Assembly (NCBI RefSeq): GCF_028283785.1 | Contig: NZ_JAPWKB010000013.1 | Location: 62,001 to 126,000, forward strand | DNA length: 64,000 nt | Direction of reading: 5' to 3' | Source of the DNA: Paraburkholderia sp. | GTDB taxonomy: Bacteria > Pseudomonadota > Gammaproteobacteria > Burkholderiales > Burkholderiaceae | Part shown: positions 36,126 to 44,981 of the stretch, one piece after another | Numbering within the stretch: position 1 is the stretch's first letter | Layout: each line of letters starts with the position of its first letter | Translations under genes and position numbers: made by a program | Notes under the pieces: generated by a model | Told to the model about the DNA's origin: nothing | What the model saw: only the letters and a program-made list of their open reading frames with translations | Databases searched by the model: none

Positions 36126-38603
36126 TCATTGGGTACGTGTCGTGCCTTTCGACATGGGCCGTTGCGGTCCGATGTCCGCTGTTTCTGCTGCGTCGTCGTC
36201 ATCGTCCGGGCTAGTGAAGCCCTTCGGCGCCGAGACCAGCACGTTGCGTTGCGGATTGAAAATCTGAATGCCGCGCGCGCTGAACTGATCGAAGATACGG
36301 CGATTGAATTCGCGTTGCACGCCCCAGCGTGACGTGTCGCGACATTGCACCTGGCCTGCCAGCGTGACCGACGCACCGTCCACCGAATCGACGCCCCACA
36401 ACGCGAAGTCGGACAGAATGCCGTCCTTGAACTTGGGGTCGTCGCGCAACGATGCGCCGATTTCCTTCAGCGTCGCAGCGGCGAGATCGACGTCCTGTCC
36501 GTACGCGATCATCACCTTGACGGCTGCATTGCCGAGTCCGCGATTGGTGTTGTTCACCGTCGAGACCGAACTGAACGGCACGGTATAGAGCGAACCGTCG
36601 CCGCCGCGCAAACGCACCGTGCGGATTGACAGATATTCGACCGTGCCCGACACGCCCGCGAGCGTGACCCAGTCGCCAACCTGCATCGCATTTTCCATCA
36701 GGAGGAAGATGCCGGTGATGAAATCCTGTACGAGTTTCTGCGAGCCGAAGCCCAATGCGACGCCGAAGATACTCGCACCCGCAAGCAACGGCCCGATGTT
36801 CACGCCGAGTTCGCTCAGACCCGTCAGCACGACCACCAGCGCGATTGCGCAGAACAGCGCGGTGCGCAGCATCGGCAACAGTGTGCGAAGGCGTGCCGCG
36901 CGTACCAGATCGCCGGACGTCGTCCACGAATGCAGGCGACGTTCGACGTTGACGTTCACGGCTTCCCACACCAGCAGTGCGACGACCGCCGCCACCGCGA
37001 TCGTCACGAGTGCGGACGCGAGCCGATGCCCGACGGTGCCCGCCTGGAACAGCATGCCGACGTGGAATCCCCACACCTGCAGGAGCAATAGCGCTGTCGC
37101 GGCACCGATGATCCACGAGACGATCCGGCGCAGCATCGGGTAGTAGCGGTACGCATGTTGACGCGCGACCGAGCTGTTCGCGTTGTCTTCCTGATCGTGG
37201 AAGATGCGGGCGAGCGCGCCGAAGACGACGATCGACCCGATGCGTGCGCCGATCACGATAGCGACCGACCATCCGCCCACACGCAACAGCCGTTCGTAGC
37301 CGTTCTCGACGTTGAGCGCCCAGACGAACCACAGCGCCATCACCACGAAAACCGCGAACGTGGCCCATGATTCGGCGATTGCATTGCCGAACATCGCGAT
37401 CGACGGACGTTGTGCAAGATTCGCGCGAATCCGGTCGGCCACCGGACGACGGCATTGCAAAATAAGTACGGAAATCATCACGTGGCCGACCAGCGTGACC
37501 ACTTTCATCAACGCGAGATGCGCGGCGTCGCTAAGGCCGAGCGCCGATGCGAGTTCCGCAATCGCGGAGCCCGCGCCCACTACGGTGACGATCAGCACGA
37601 GCCAGCGTTGCACGAATGTGGCCCACGTGTCGGTCATTCGCAGCAGACGTAGGCGCGGTGCGTTGGGTTGCAGGAACAGCGCGCCGAGGATCGTGATGGT
37701 GCGGGACACCAGATAGATGTCGATCAGCGAATCGAGCGCGCGGTCTTGCGGCGTGCCGGGATCGGTGATGATCGACATCAGCACCGTAGCGACGACGATA
37801 AATACGCCGAGCGACAGAAAGCGCAGCAGCAGACCGAGAAACGCGCGCGGCAAACGGCGCAGCAACGACCAGTGATGCGCGGCGCGATGCTTGCCTTTGA
37901 CTTCGTCTAGCTTGGCTTTTTCAAGCGTGGACGAGGTGGAGGCGGTAGCGGCTGCGGTGGTCTCGGGCGATGCGACGGCGGTCCGCTCGGCGGCGAATTC
38001 GTCCGCGGAATCGTCGAGGTTTGCATCTGCACGCGCAATGATCGCCGCATGCGCACGACGCAGCAAACGTCGCGCGATCCATTCGAGCACGAACGCGGGG
38101 AGCAACACGCCTAACAGTGCCAATGCGATCTGTCGCAGTTGCTTTTGCTGGTCGGGGTTGGTCAGCAGTGCGCTCCACCATGCATGCACGGATGTCACGT
38201 CGAGCAGCACGGACAAGGAGGTGCTCAGCGATCCGGCAGTTTGTTCGCTCCAGTGAACGCCCTGGCGAACCAGTTGAGAGGCGAGACCGTTCGACTTGAA
38301 TGCGGCGGGCACGGCGCTCTCCGCGCCACTCGCGGCCGCACTGGCCGATGCGGCATCCGCGGACGCGGCGGAAGCAGGCGCGGGCGGCGCGGACAGTGCG
38401 CCTGCCGCAGCAATCGCTTTCAGCGTGTCGTTGACCTGCGCGCGGCGTTTGGGATCGTTCAGCACATCGAGCGCTTGACGGGCCTGCTCAGGTGTCAACT
38501 GGACGGCAACGGTCTGGGCCGAAGATGCCGGTGTGGCCGCAACGGCCGCAAAAGCCGGCATCGCGAACAGGATCAGCAACCACGCAACAATAAATTTACG
38601 CAT
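36126..38603 (-). CDS. YbiO-like large mechanosensitive channel (MscS family)
   Basis: An 825-residue inner-membrane MscS-superfamily channel with an N-terminal signal peptide (residues 1-20), a periplasmic Ala/Ser-rich region, about ten hydrophobic segments and the MscS pore and beta domain near residues 610-690 (GVALGFGSQKLVQDFITGI, GDWVTLAGVSGTVEYLSIRT). The size and layout are those of YbiO. It should open on membrane tension in hypo-osmotic shock. The start at 38603 is set at MRKFIVAWLL. The C-terminal 30 residues are acidic and variable. Confidence 0.9.
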   Translation of the reverse strand: MRKFIVAWLLILFAMPAFAAVAATPASSAQTVAVQLTPEQARQALDVLNDPKRRAQVNDTLKAIAAAGALSAPPAPASAASADAASASAAASGAESAVPAAFKSNGLASQLVRQGVHWSEQTAGSLSTSLSVLLDVTSVHAWWSALLTNPDQQKQLRQIALALLGVLLPAFVLEWIARRLLRRAHAAIIARADANLDDSADEFAAERTAVASPETTAAATASTSSTLEKAKLDEVKGKHRAAHHWSLLRRLPRAFLGLLLRFLSLGVFIVVATVLMSIITDPGTPQDRALDSLIDIYLVSRTITILGALFLQPNAPRLRLLRMTDTWATFVQRWLVLIVTVVGAGSAIAELASALGLSDAAHLALMKVVTLVGHVMISVLILQCRRPVADRIRANLAQRPSIAMFGNAIAESWATFAVFVVMALWFVWALNVENGYERLLRVGGWSVAIVIGARIGSIVVFGALARIFHDQEDNANSSVARQHAYRYYPMLRRIVSWIIGAATALLLLQVWGFHVGMLFQAGTVGHRLASALVTIAVAAVVALLVWEAVNVNVERRLHSWTTSGDLVRAARLRTLLPMLRTALFCAIALVVVLTGLSELGVNIGPLLAGASIFGVALGFGSQKLVQDFITGIFLLMENAMQVGDWVTLAGVSGTVEYLSIRTVRLRGGDGSLYTVPFSSVSTVNNTNRGLGNAAVKVMIAYGQDVDLAAATLKEIGASLRDDPKFKDGILSDFALWGVDSVDGASVTLAGQVQCRDTSRWGVQREFNRRIFDQFSARGIQIFNPQRNVLVSAPKGFTSPDDDDDAAETADIGPQRPMSKGTTRTQ

Positions 38604-38801
38604 AAGGGATGTCGGTACAGCGGGGTAGTGATTCGGGATCGGTTTGCACGACGCGCGGGGACGGACACACGCGCCGCTGGAGATAGGACGACTGCTGGAA
38701 ACGGTCACAAGTTCCGCAGTACGGCGCGTGGCTATCCAGATGGAAGCCGTGGAAGCCCGTTCTGCTGGCCGGTATGCATGCACACAGCCCTCTGTCGCAT
38801 G

Positions 38802-38876
38802 CATGCGCTGGACGCATCAATCGGTCCAGCGAACTGGCATCGCATGCGAATTTCTCATGCATGCGCGCTACGCATG
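38802..38876. repeat. Two CATGCG-N5-CGCATG palindromes (one imperfect)
   Basis: 38802-38818 reads CATGCG-CTGGA-CGCATC (one mismatch). 38860-38876 reads CATGCG-CGCTA-CGCATG (perfect). They are upstream of the MscS gene and reach the 3' end of the transporter gene. Confidence 0.75.
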
Positions 38877-40553
38877 CATGCCTTTTACCATGATCACGGC
38901 GCATGCCGCACCGGCGAATGCACACGCTGCGGCCACCAGCGCCACCGCTCGTAGTGCTGCGGCCAGCGCTTCGCGCTCCGAATTCGAGCTTTGCCTGTCC
39001 GTCTCATTGATGGAAACGCCCGGCGCAGCCTTGTCTGGACGCAGATCTTGTGCCACGTCCGCACGCTCCGTGGAAAGCGGTTTATTCCTGGCAGTGGCGG
39101 GCGCTGAGCGCGGCCCCGCTGGCGCGGCCAGGTGCGATGTCTCCGGTCGAACCATTCGCGCGGACAGCGCTGCATCATGCGACCACACGAAAACGATACC
39201 AAGTATGGCCACGGCGAGCAGGCCGGCCACGCGCGCAACCGCATTGTTGATGCCGGAAGCAACGCCGGTCCGTTCGGGTGGGACCGCATTCATCACGGTC
39301 GTCGTCAGCGGTGCAACGGTAACGGTCATACCGAGGCCGAGTACGAAAAGTGCAGGGAAAAAGCCGCGCCAATAGTCTCCATCGACCCACGGCAACGCGA
39401 GCATCGCAAAGCCGGTTCCTGCAATTACTGGCCCGACGCCGAGCAGCACGCGCGCGCCGAAGCGGCCCGTCAATCCGCCGGCGAAACGCGACAGCACGCC
39501 GATGGTCAGCGGCAATGGCAAGAGCGCCGCACCGGCCGCGGTTGCCGCGTAGCCGTACGCGCGAATCAGCGTGAAAGGGAGGAAGAAAAGCGCACCGCTG
39601 AGACCGAAGTAGAGCAGCAGCGTCGCGAGATTAGCGCCGACGAAATCGCGTGAACGGAACACGTCGAGCGGCATCATCGGGTTCGCGCTCTTTGCTTCGA
39701 TTGCGATAAAGACGGCCAGCACCAGCACGCCCACGACGATCGATGCGAGCACGTGCGCGTCGCCGAATCCGCGCGACGATGCGAGCGTCAGACCATAAGT
39801 CAGCGCGCCGAGACCCGCGGCTGCGCTGATCGCGCCGGGCCAGTCGAGCGAGGCGACGTCGTCGGTCCGATGACTATCCGGCACCGAGTTGATTGCCAGC
39901 AATATCGTGCCGATCGCGATCGGCACGTTGAGAAAGAAAATCGCGCGCCACGACAACGCATCGACCAGCCAGCCGCCTGCAACCGGCCCCAGCGCCGACG
40001 TAATCGCGCCGACACCGGCCCACGTGCCGATCGCCCGCCCGCGTTCCTGCGCATCGAATACCGCGCCGATGATCGACAGACTGCTTGGCACGAGCAACGC
40101 TGCGCCGACGCCTTGTACGGCGCGTGCCGCGATCAGCGTGCCCGCGTTCGGGGAAAATCCGCAACCGGCGGATGCCAGTGTGAACAGACTGATTCCTGCG
40201 ATAAAAACGGTGCGTCGCCCGATCCGGTCACCGAGCGATCCGCCGACCAGGACGAGCGCGCCGAGAAACAGCAGGTAGGCGTTGACGACCCATTGCATCG
40301 CCGCGACGCTCGCGCCGAGTTCGGTCTGGATCGCGGGCAGCGCGACATTGACGACCGAGCCGTCGATAAACGCCATGCTGGAGCCGAGAATCGTCGCGGC
40401 CAGCGCGATGCGCTTGCGGGTGCAACGCGAATCGACAGTGGACGGCTGCGAGCGGATCACCAGCGCGTCGCACGGGCTCGCCTGCGCCGAGACGACATGC
40501 GCGGCGCGCGAACCTGCGGGAGCGGATGCACGGGAATGCTGACGATCGTTCAA
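38868..40553 (-). CDS. DHA2 family (EmrB/QacA) MFS transporter
   Basis: A 561-residue drug:H+ antiporter of the 14-helix DHA2 family. The first helix shows SSMAFIDGSVVNVALPAI, motif A is GGSLGDRIGRRTVF, and the helix-5 motif C is GPVAGGWLVDAL. It probably exports hydrophobic or cationic compounds. I choose a TTG at 40553 (MNDRQHS; GCGAGG six bases upstream). A longer frame from a TTG at 40592 and a GTG at 40460 are also possible. It follows the sigma-54 activator gene by 83 bases on the same strand. Confidence 0.85.
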   Translation of the reverse strand: MNDRQHSRASAPAGSRAAHVVSAQASPCDALVIRSQPSTVDSRCTRKRIALAATILGSSMAFIDGSVVNVALPAIQTELGASVAAMQWVVNAYLLFLGALVLVGGSLGDRIGRRTVFIAGISLFTLASAGCGFSPNAGTLIAARAVQGVGAALLVPSSLSIIGAVFDAQERGRAIGTWAGVGAITSALGPVAGGWLVDALSWRAIFFLNVPIAIGTILLAINSVPDSHRTDDVASLDWPGAISAAAGLGALTYGLTLASSRGFGDAHVLASIVVGVLVLAVFIAIEAKSANPMMPLDVFRSRDFVGANLATLLLYFGLSGALFFLPFTLIRAYGYAATAAGAALLPLPLTIGVLSRFAGGLTGRFGARVLLGVGPVIAGTGFAMLALPWVDGDYWRGFFPALFVLGLGMTVTVAPLTTTVMNAVPPERTGVASGINNAVARVAGLLAVAILGIVFVWSHDAALSARMVRPETSHLAAPAGPRSAPATARNKPLSTERADVAQDLRPDKAAPGVSINETDRQSSNSEREALAAALRAVALVAAACAFAGAACAVIMVKGMHA

Positions 40554-40636
40554 GCTCGACCTCGCGCCAGGATGGTATTCCCAGCATAGCAACGAGGCCG
40601 CCGTTACGTGTGCTCGATGCGCGCGTGACGCGTCAT

Positions 40637-42115
40637 TCAGTGGACAGGTTCGGCGAGCGCCCGGACGTGACGCCCGGCATCCTCCGATGGCGGTTCGGAC
40701 GTGCCCGAGCCGCTATCCGACGACGAATGCGCGGCGATTTCAGCCGGGCGTGCCGTTGCGGACTCCAGATGAATGCGGTTCGCATGCATCAACCGGTACA
40801 AGGTTGCGCGCGATACGCCGAGCTCGGCTGCCGCGTCCGACAGTTTGTGGCCGTGTCGCTGCAATGCCCGTTCGATCGCTTCCTTTTCAGCGCGGCTGCG
40901 AATTTCGGCGAGCGTGACCGGTGCCACGTCTTCCGATTGCGGCAGGCCGAGATCGGCTGCGGTGATAAAGCGGCCCTCGGTCATCACGACCGCGCGCCGC
41001 ACACAGTTGATCAGTTCGCGGACGTTGCCCGGCCACGGATAGTTCGACATTGAGACGATCGCATCGCTGGAGAAGCCGCGAATCTTGCGTGCGCCATCCT
41101 GCCGGTACATGCTCAGCGCATAGTTGGCGAGCAGCTTCACGTCGCCGCTACGGTCGCGCAACGGCGGCTCGTTCAGTTGCAGCACGCACAGCCGGTGATA
41201 AAGGTCGGAACGGAAACGCCCGTCTTCGACGGCTTTCTCGAGATCGACGTGAGTGGCGGAAATCACGCGGACATCGACCTTGATCGGCGTATTGCTGCCG
41301 AGACGCTCGATGGTGCCTTCCTGCAGAAAACGCAGCAGGACGGCCTGACATTCATGCGGCATATCGCCGATTTCATCGAGAAACAGCGTGCCTTCGTGCG
41401 CGCCTTCGATGCGCCCGATCTTGCGTTGCATCGCCCCGGTGAATGCGCCTTTTTCATGACCGAACAATTCGGCTTGCAGCAGCGACGGTGGAATAGCCGC
41501 GCAATTGATCGCGACGAAAGTCTGCGCGGCGCGCGGCGAGCACACGTGAATCGCGCGCGCGGTCAGCTCCTTGCCGGTGCCCGATTCGCCTGCGATAAAC
41601 ACCGGCGCGTCGGTCACCGCGCATCGGTCGATGCGTCGATACAGCTGTTGCATCGCATCGCACTGTCCGACCATTTCGTGCCGTCCCAGCGACGGCTGCG
41701 GGACTTCGCGCGGCTGACGCAGATTCGACAGACCATGCGCGTGACCCAGCGCGAAAACCAGCCGGTCGTTCAGACACGGACGCGTAACGAAATCGAAACA
41801 GTAGTCGAGGATAAAGCGGCTGACGAGTTCCTGTTCGGCCTGACCCGGCGCAATTTCGGCGACCCAGTTGGTATTCACGTGACGCATGCACGAGGACAGC
41901 GCGGACAGATACTGCGTCGTGCAATCGCCGGGCAATTCGATCAGGCCAACCTTGATCGTGCCGCGTTCGAGCATTCGCTCGGCAATCGCCGTGTTTTTGG
42001 CGTGGGCAACCTGCCAGCCGTGTTCGCCGAGATAGTGTGTGAGTGCCGGGTCCGGCGCAGCGGCGACATAGAGCACGGTGCGCTCGGTGTCGATAGACGT
42101 GTCATTCCTGTTCAT
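40637..42115 (-). CDS. Sigma-54 activator (VpsR/BerB-like) next to the Tad locus
   Basis: A 492-residue bacterial enhancer-binding protein. The N-terminal 130 residues look like a degenerate receiver (the usual Asp region is GLIELPGD, with no clear phospho-Asp), as in VpsR. The AAA+ domain has Walker A GESGTGKE (176-183), the sigma-54 contact GAFTGA (223-228) and DEIGDM. A Fis-type HTH follows (KLSDAAAELGVSRATLYRLM), then a low-complexity tail. VpsR-type regulators respond to c-di-GMP. It is divergent from the Tad locus, whose leader contains a sigma-54 promoter. GGGGG precedes the start. Confidence 0.88.
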   Translation of the reverse strand: MNRNDTSIDTERTVLYVAAAPDPALTHYLGEHGWQVAHAKNTAIAERMLERGTIKVGLIELPGDCTTQYLSALSSCMRHVNTNWVAEIAPGQAEQELVSRFILDYCFDFVTRPCLNDRLVFALGHAHGLSNLRQPREVPQPSLGRHEMVGQCDAMQQLYRRIDRCAVTDAPVFIAGESGTGKELTARAIHVCSPRAAQTFVAINCAAIPPSLLQAELFGHEKGAFTGAMQRKIGRIEGAHEGTLFLDEIGDMPHECQAVLLRFLQEGTIERLGSNTPIKVDVRVISATHVDLEKAVEDGRFRSDLYHRLCVLQLNEPPLRDRSGDVKLLANYALSMYRQDGARKIRGFSSDAIVSMSNYPWPGNVRELINCVRRAVVMTEGRFITAADLGLPQSEDVAPVTLAEIRSRAEKEAIERALQRHGHKLSDAAAELGVSRATLYRLMHANRIHLESATARPAEIAAHSSSDSGSGTSEPPSEDAGRHVRALAEPVH

Positions 42116-42675
42116 GGTCAACCCCCGTTCGGTGCCGGGCAACTCCATTGGCGATCCAATGGGCCCAGCGATGAAACGACTGCGTCGATCAGCCAGTACG
42201 GCTGAGCGGGTCCGTCCGCGCGGACACGAGAAACGCGTGTCACGACGCAGCGTTCGGCCCGTCTCAAGACGGATCAAACACGCAACGGGACGACGCGTTG
42301 GGGATTCCGTGCGCGACGAGTCTGATGCTTGCTCGCGCAACAGTAAGGCACCCTGAATGGTACGAACGTTCGGATGCCGGATGGCCTTTCCTTCCCCGGG
42401 ACATTCCGGCTTCGATGGTGTTTGCCGGGCTGTCGGTAGCGCTCTGTATGTGCGGCGCCTGGATCAACGATAGATCAAACGATTCTTAAAAGCCATACAA
42501 ACAAATCTCGATCAAGAAACGTCGCGGGGAGCCGGGAGTAGGCCGCAAACCCGCACCGCTAGTGGGTCGAGATGCCGTCTGCGGTCTGCCGCACATAGCG
42601 CCGGATTCGCGGCCTCGGTCTGCGAGGCTTATGCCGTCTCATTCTTGCGACAGGTCGGGCAGCGTGGGTTGCTGG

Positions 42676-42692
42676 CATGCGCGTGACGCATC
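42676..42692. repeat. Imperfect CATGCG-N5-CGCATG palindrome
   Basis: CATGCG-CGTGA-CGCATC, one mismatch, in the activator/flp intergenic region. Confidence 0.6.
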
Positions 42693-42908
42693 GCGGCATA
42701 CCCGGACGTTGAAATACGCCTGAAAGCCTTGATGGCATGGGTATTCCAGGGTTTTCACCAGGCTCAATTTTTGACTGGCGATGCCGGAGAGCGGCGTCGA
42801 CCGGATGCGTCGATGCGTAAAGCAGGCGCAACAACACCGGCTGCGACGCCATCCGGGAATCGCTGTTTTGCGAACCGGCTCACGGTGCGACAAGGGTTTG
42901 AGCACACA

Positions 42909-42924
42909 TGGCACGGCCGTTGCG
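42909..42924 (+). promoter_or_regulatory. Sigma-54 (-24/-12) promoter
   Basis: TGGCACGGCCGTTGCG: a TGGCACG -24 element and TTGC -12 element, with GG and GC separated by exactly ten bases. Transcription would start near 42935 towards flp. A sigma-54 activator gene lies on the left and rpoN is in the same window. Confidence 0.72.
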
Positions 42925-42934
42925 ATATGTCGAT

Positions 42935-43246
42935 CACAAGCGGTCGCCGGCCAGACGCAAAGCAGAACAGGACGGCGACACACAGTCTTCGCAACGGTGG
43001 TCGGGGAAACACCACTGGGGCATGCGAGGAAGAGGCGGCGGGGCCAAACGAAGTACAGCAGTTAAAAAAACGCGGCGCGGACAGTTCGAACAAAAAACAG
43101 AACGTCGGTGACCGTGGCAGGAATACGAGGATGTAAAGCATCACGCAGCAAAGCTGGACGAAAAGCAGCGCAAAAAAAAGCAGTGCAAGGCCAAAGCAGC
43201 ACAACGAGGTCGTACCCATTTTCCGTCCGCTCGCGGACGGGTTTTT
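42935..43246 (+). ncRNA. Candidate sigma-54-dependent leader or small RNA
   Basis: Inferred transcript from the -24/-12 element to the intrinsic terminator at 43223-43246, about 310 bases, with an A-rich 3' half and no supportable reading frame. It may be an independent small RNA, or a leader whose terminator must be passed to express flp. It is not a recognised RNA family. Confidence 0.35.
43223..43246 (+). terminator. Intrinsic terminator upstream of flp
   Basis: A seven-base stem CCGTCCG / CGGACGG with loop CTCG, followed by GTTTTT. It lies 72 bases before the flp start, between the sigma-54 promoter and the pilin gene. Confidence 0.8.
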
Positions 43247-43254
43247 GATGGCGG

Positions 43255-43285
43255 TTCACCGGATGACGGCATACGCAACGGTGAA
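43255..43285 (+). repeat. Inverted repeat in front of flp
   Basis: TTCACCG (43255-43261) and CGGTGAA (43279-43285), 17 bases apart. It could be an operator with two half-sites or an RNA hairpin in the flp leader. Confidence 0.4.
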
Positions 43286-43317
43286 TCGCTCTTACTTTAA
43301 ACCTACGGGGGTTTTCC

Positions 43318-43497
43318 ATGAAGAACGCAATCAACAATTTCCTGCGCGAAGAAGACGGTGTGGCAGCAATCGAATACGGCCTGCTGGCCGGCCTGATCGC
43401 AGTCGCAGTCATCACGACGGTCACGACGCTGGGCACACGCCTCAAAGCCGTTTTCGTGCTGATTTCGAACAAGCTCAACGCAGTGGCGGCAGGCTGA
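43318..43497 (+). CDS. flp: Flp-type pilin
   Basis: A 59-residue type IVb prepilin, the structural subunit of the Tad pilus. The prepilin peptidase site is EEDG before VAAIEYGLLAGLIAVAVI: Gly at -1 and the Glu-Tyr pair at +5/+6 that defines Flp pilins. The hydrophobic helix follows directly. GGGGG is seven bases before the ATG. It is the first gene of the locus, separated by 160 bases from the peptidase gene, typical for a highly expressed pilin. Confidence 0.95.
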   Translation: MKNAINNFLREEDGVAAIEYGLLAGLIAVAVITTVTTLGTRLKAVFVLISNKLNAVAAG

Positions 43498-43556
43498 GCC
43501 GGTAGGCGTCGCGATGTGCGCGCGCCGACCCATGCGTTTAGATCATGCATCTCTGT

Positions 43557-43573
43557 CATGCGAAATTCGCATG
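43557..43573. repeat. CATGCG-N5-CGCATG palindrome (spacer AAATT)
   Basis: A perfect copy between flp and cpaA. The AT-rich spacer shows that the spacer length is kept while its sequence is not. Confidence 0.8.
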
Positions 43574-43657
43574 CGTGCAGATCATGCGAACGGTGGGTCG
43601 GCGTAGCGGGCGAGCGGCGCCGCTGACCGACAGAGTTTCGAGCCAACGGAGCGAGCG

Positions 43658-44239
43658 ATGAATGGCGTGCCTTTTCCAGTCGGACCGTGTGTGATGACCC
43701 TGGTGCTGATCGCGGCGTTGTCCGATCTGCGCACACGGCGAATTCCGAACTGGCTGGTGGCGACGGCACTATGCGTGGCGGTGCCGGTGCAGTGGATGGT
43801 GCACGGTGGGATCGAAGGCATGGAGTTGTGGTTGGGTGGCGTACTGACCGGCGCACTGGTGTTTCTGCCCGGCTACGTGATGCGAATGATGGGCGCGGGC
43901 GACGTGAAGCTGATGGCTGCCATCGGCGCGTTCTGCGGGGCATCGGGTGCATTTGAGATTGGTATGTCGGTCTGCGTGATCGGCGGGATCTGGGCCTTGT
44001 TCGAAATGCTCCGATTGCGTCAGATGCGGGCCGGGTTGCAAGGTGTCGCCGTGTTGCTGATGGACTGCATTGCGTCCTCGCAAACGGTCGACGCGCCGCA
44101 AGCGCGCCCACAACGGCAGAGTCGCGAAGACGGCGCAGGCACGGCTGCGACACGCATCGGCGCGGGATCGATTGGAACCTTGCCGTACGGTGTGGCGATC
44201 GCACTCGGCACGACTTTTACCTTGTTCGCCAGCGTGTGA
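43658..44239 (+). CDS. cpaA: Prepilin peptidase CpaA/TadV
   Basis: A 193-residue inner-membrane aspartic protease (A24 family) that cleaves Flp prepilin. The catalytic Asp residues lie in SDLRTRRIPNWL (about residue 22) and GAGDVKLMAAIG (about 84). Helices cover most of the first 120 residues. A polar linker follows, and a last hydrophobic segment ends the protein. The start has GGAGCGAGCG upstream. It belongs to the Tad assembly operon. Confidence 0.93.
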   Translation: MNGVPFPVGPCVMTLVLIAALSDLRTRRIPNWLVATALCVAVPVQWMVHGGIEGMELWLGGVLTGALVFLPGYVMRMMGAGDVKLMAAIGAFCGASGAFEIGMSVCVIGGIWALFEMLRLRQMRAGLQGVAVLLMDCIASSQTVDAPQARPQRQSREDGAGTAATRIGAGSIGTLPYGVAIALGTTFTLFASV

Positions 44240-44522
44240 ATGGACCGACGCGCTGACGAAACAGTATCGAAGCGGCAGATCGAGACCGCGTGAAAGCATA
44301 AAGAAGCACAGTAAAAAAAGCAGCGACGACACAACAGGAATCAGGGAGAACGCGATGTACGGCCTGACCAGCCGGCATCGAAAGTCGGGGCAGCTACGCA
44401 GGATTTCCGCAGAGAAGTCCAGCGTGGCTCGATAACCCAGGACGCCGCGTCTGCTTGCAAGCAGGCGCGGCTCACCTGGCTCAAGGCTTCATGACGAAGC
44501 CGGCGATGCAACGGGGGATGTG
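44240..44522. other. Spacer between cpaA and the next Tad-locus gene
   Basis: A 283-base stretch with an A-rich run near 44310-44316 and no supportable gene or terminator. Confidence 0.4.
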
Positions 44523-44912
44523 ATGAACAAAACGATCGATACGGCTGCGCATGCAGTCGTGGACGGGGCCGAACACGCCCCCGCGATGGAAGGCACACGC
44601 CGCTCCGTCATTCACTACGCGTTCGCCGGGTATTCGGCCGCTGCCGGTTCCGTTTCTCCGGAACATGCGCACGCGCATGTCGCGAATCGCTTCACGCCAT
44701 GTACTTCGCCCGCTCGCGAGCCGATCGATATCGCGCTGCTCGCTGCGCTCGCCGATGCCGCGCGCAAACGCGAAGCCGTCGCTCTCCAACGCTCGCTTCA
44801 ACGTGTCGCGTTGCCGCTTCGCAGCCGCGATGTCGGCGACATCGCCGGCGCACCGGACGACAGCGTAGACGACTGTGTCGACGATCCCGATTCCTTCCCG
44901 CAGCAACGCTGA
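44523..44912 (+). CDS. Hypothetical protein within the Tad locus
   Basis: A 129-residue protein lying between cpaA and cpaB on the same strand. It has no signal peptide or membrane helix, is rich in Ala, His, Arg and Asp, and ends with an acidic segment (DDSVDDCVDDPDSFPQ). GGGGGATGTG precedes the ATG, and third codon positions are GC-rich like the neighbours, so I consider it real. No family is recognised. A role in Tad regulation or assembly is only suggested by position. Confidence 0.55.
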   Translation: MNKTIDTAAHAVVDGAEHAPAMEGTRRSVIHYAFAGYSAAAGSVSPEHAHAHVANRFTPCTSPAREPIDIALLAALADAARKREAVALQRSLQRVALPLRSRDVGDIAGAPDDSVDDCVDDPDSFPQQR

Positions 44913-44981
44913 TCGCCACGCGCAACCGTGTGTTCTGAAACACGCTCCGTCGCCCGATGACGACGGATGCAGGAGAGTCAA

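Larger units (their letters stand above)
42116..43317. other. 1.2 kb control region between activator and flp
   Basis: No credible gene in this span. Frames at 42729-43136 and on the other strand have unlikely composition. It holds one imperfect CATGCG palindrome (42676), a near-consensus -24/-12 element (42909-42924), an A-rich stretch (about 43060-43200), an intrinsic terminator (43223-43246) and an inverted repeat TTCACCG / CGGTGAA (43255-43285) just before flp. Confidence 0.6.

Noticed and set aside
42729..43136. Open frame of 135 codons in the activator/flp intergenic region
   Set aside because: Composition unlike protein, no ribosome site, runs across the sigma-54 element and into A-rich DNA.
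43062..44204. Long minus-strand frame across flp and cpaA
   Set aside because: Antisense shadow of two clear Tad genes; Arg/Ser/Pro-rich and without a family.
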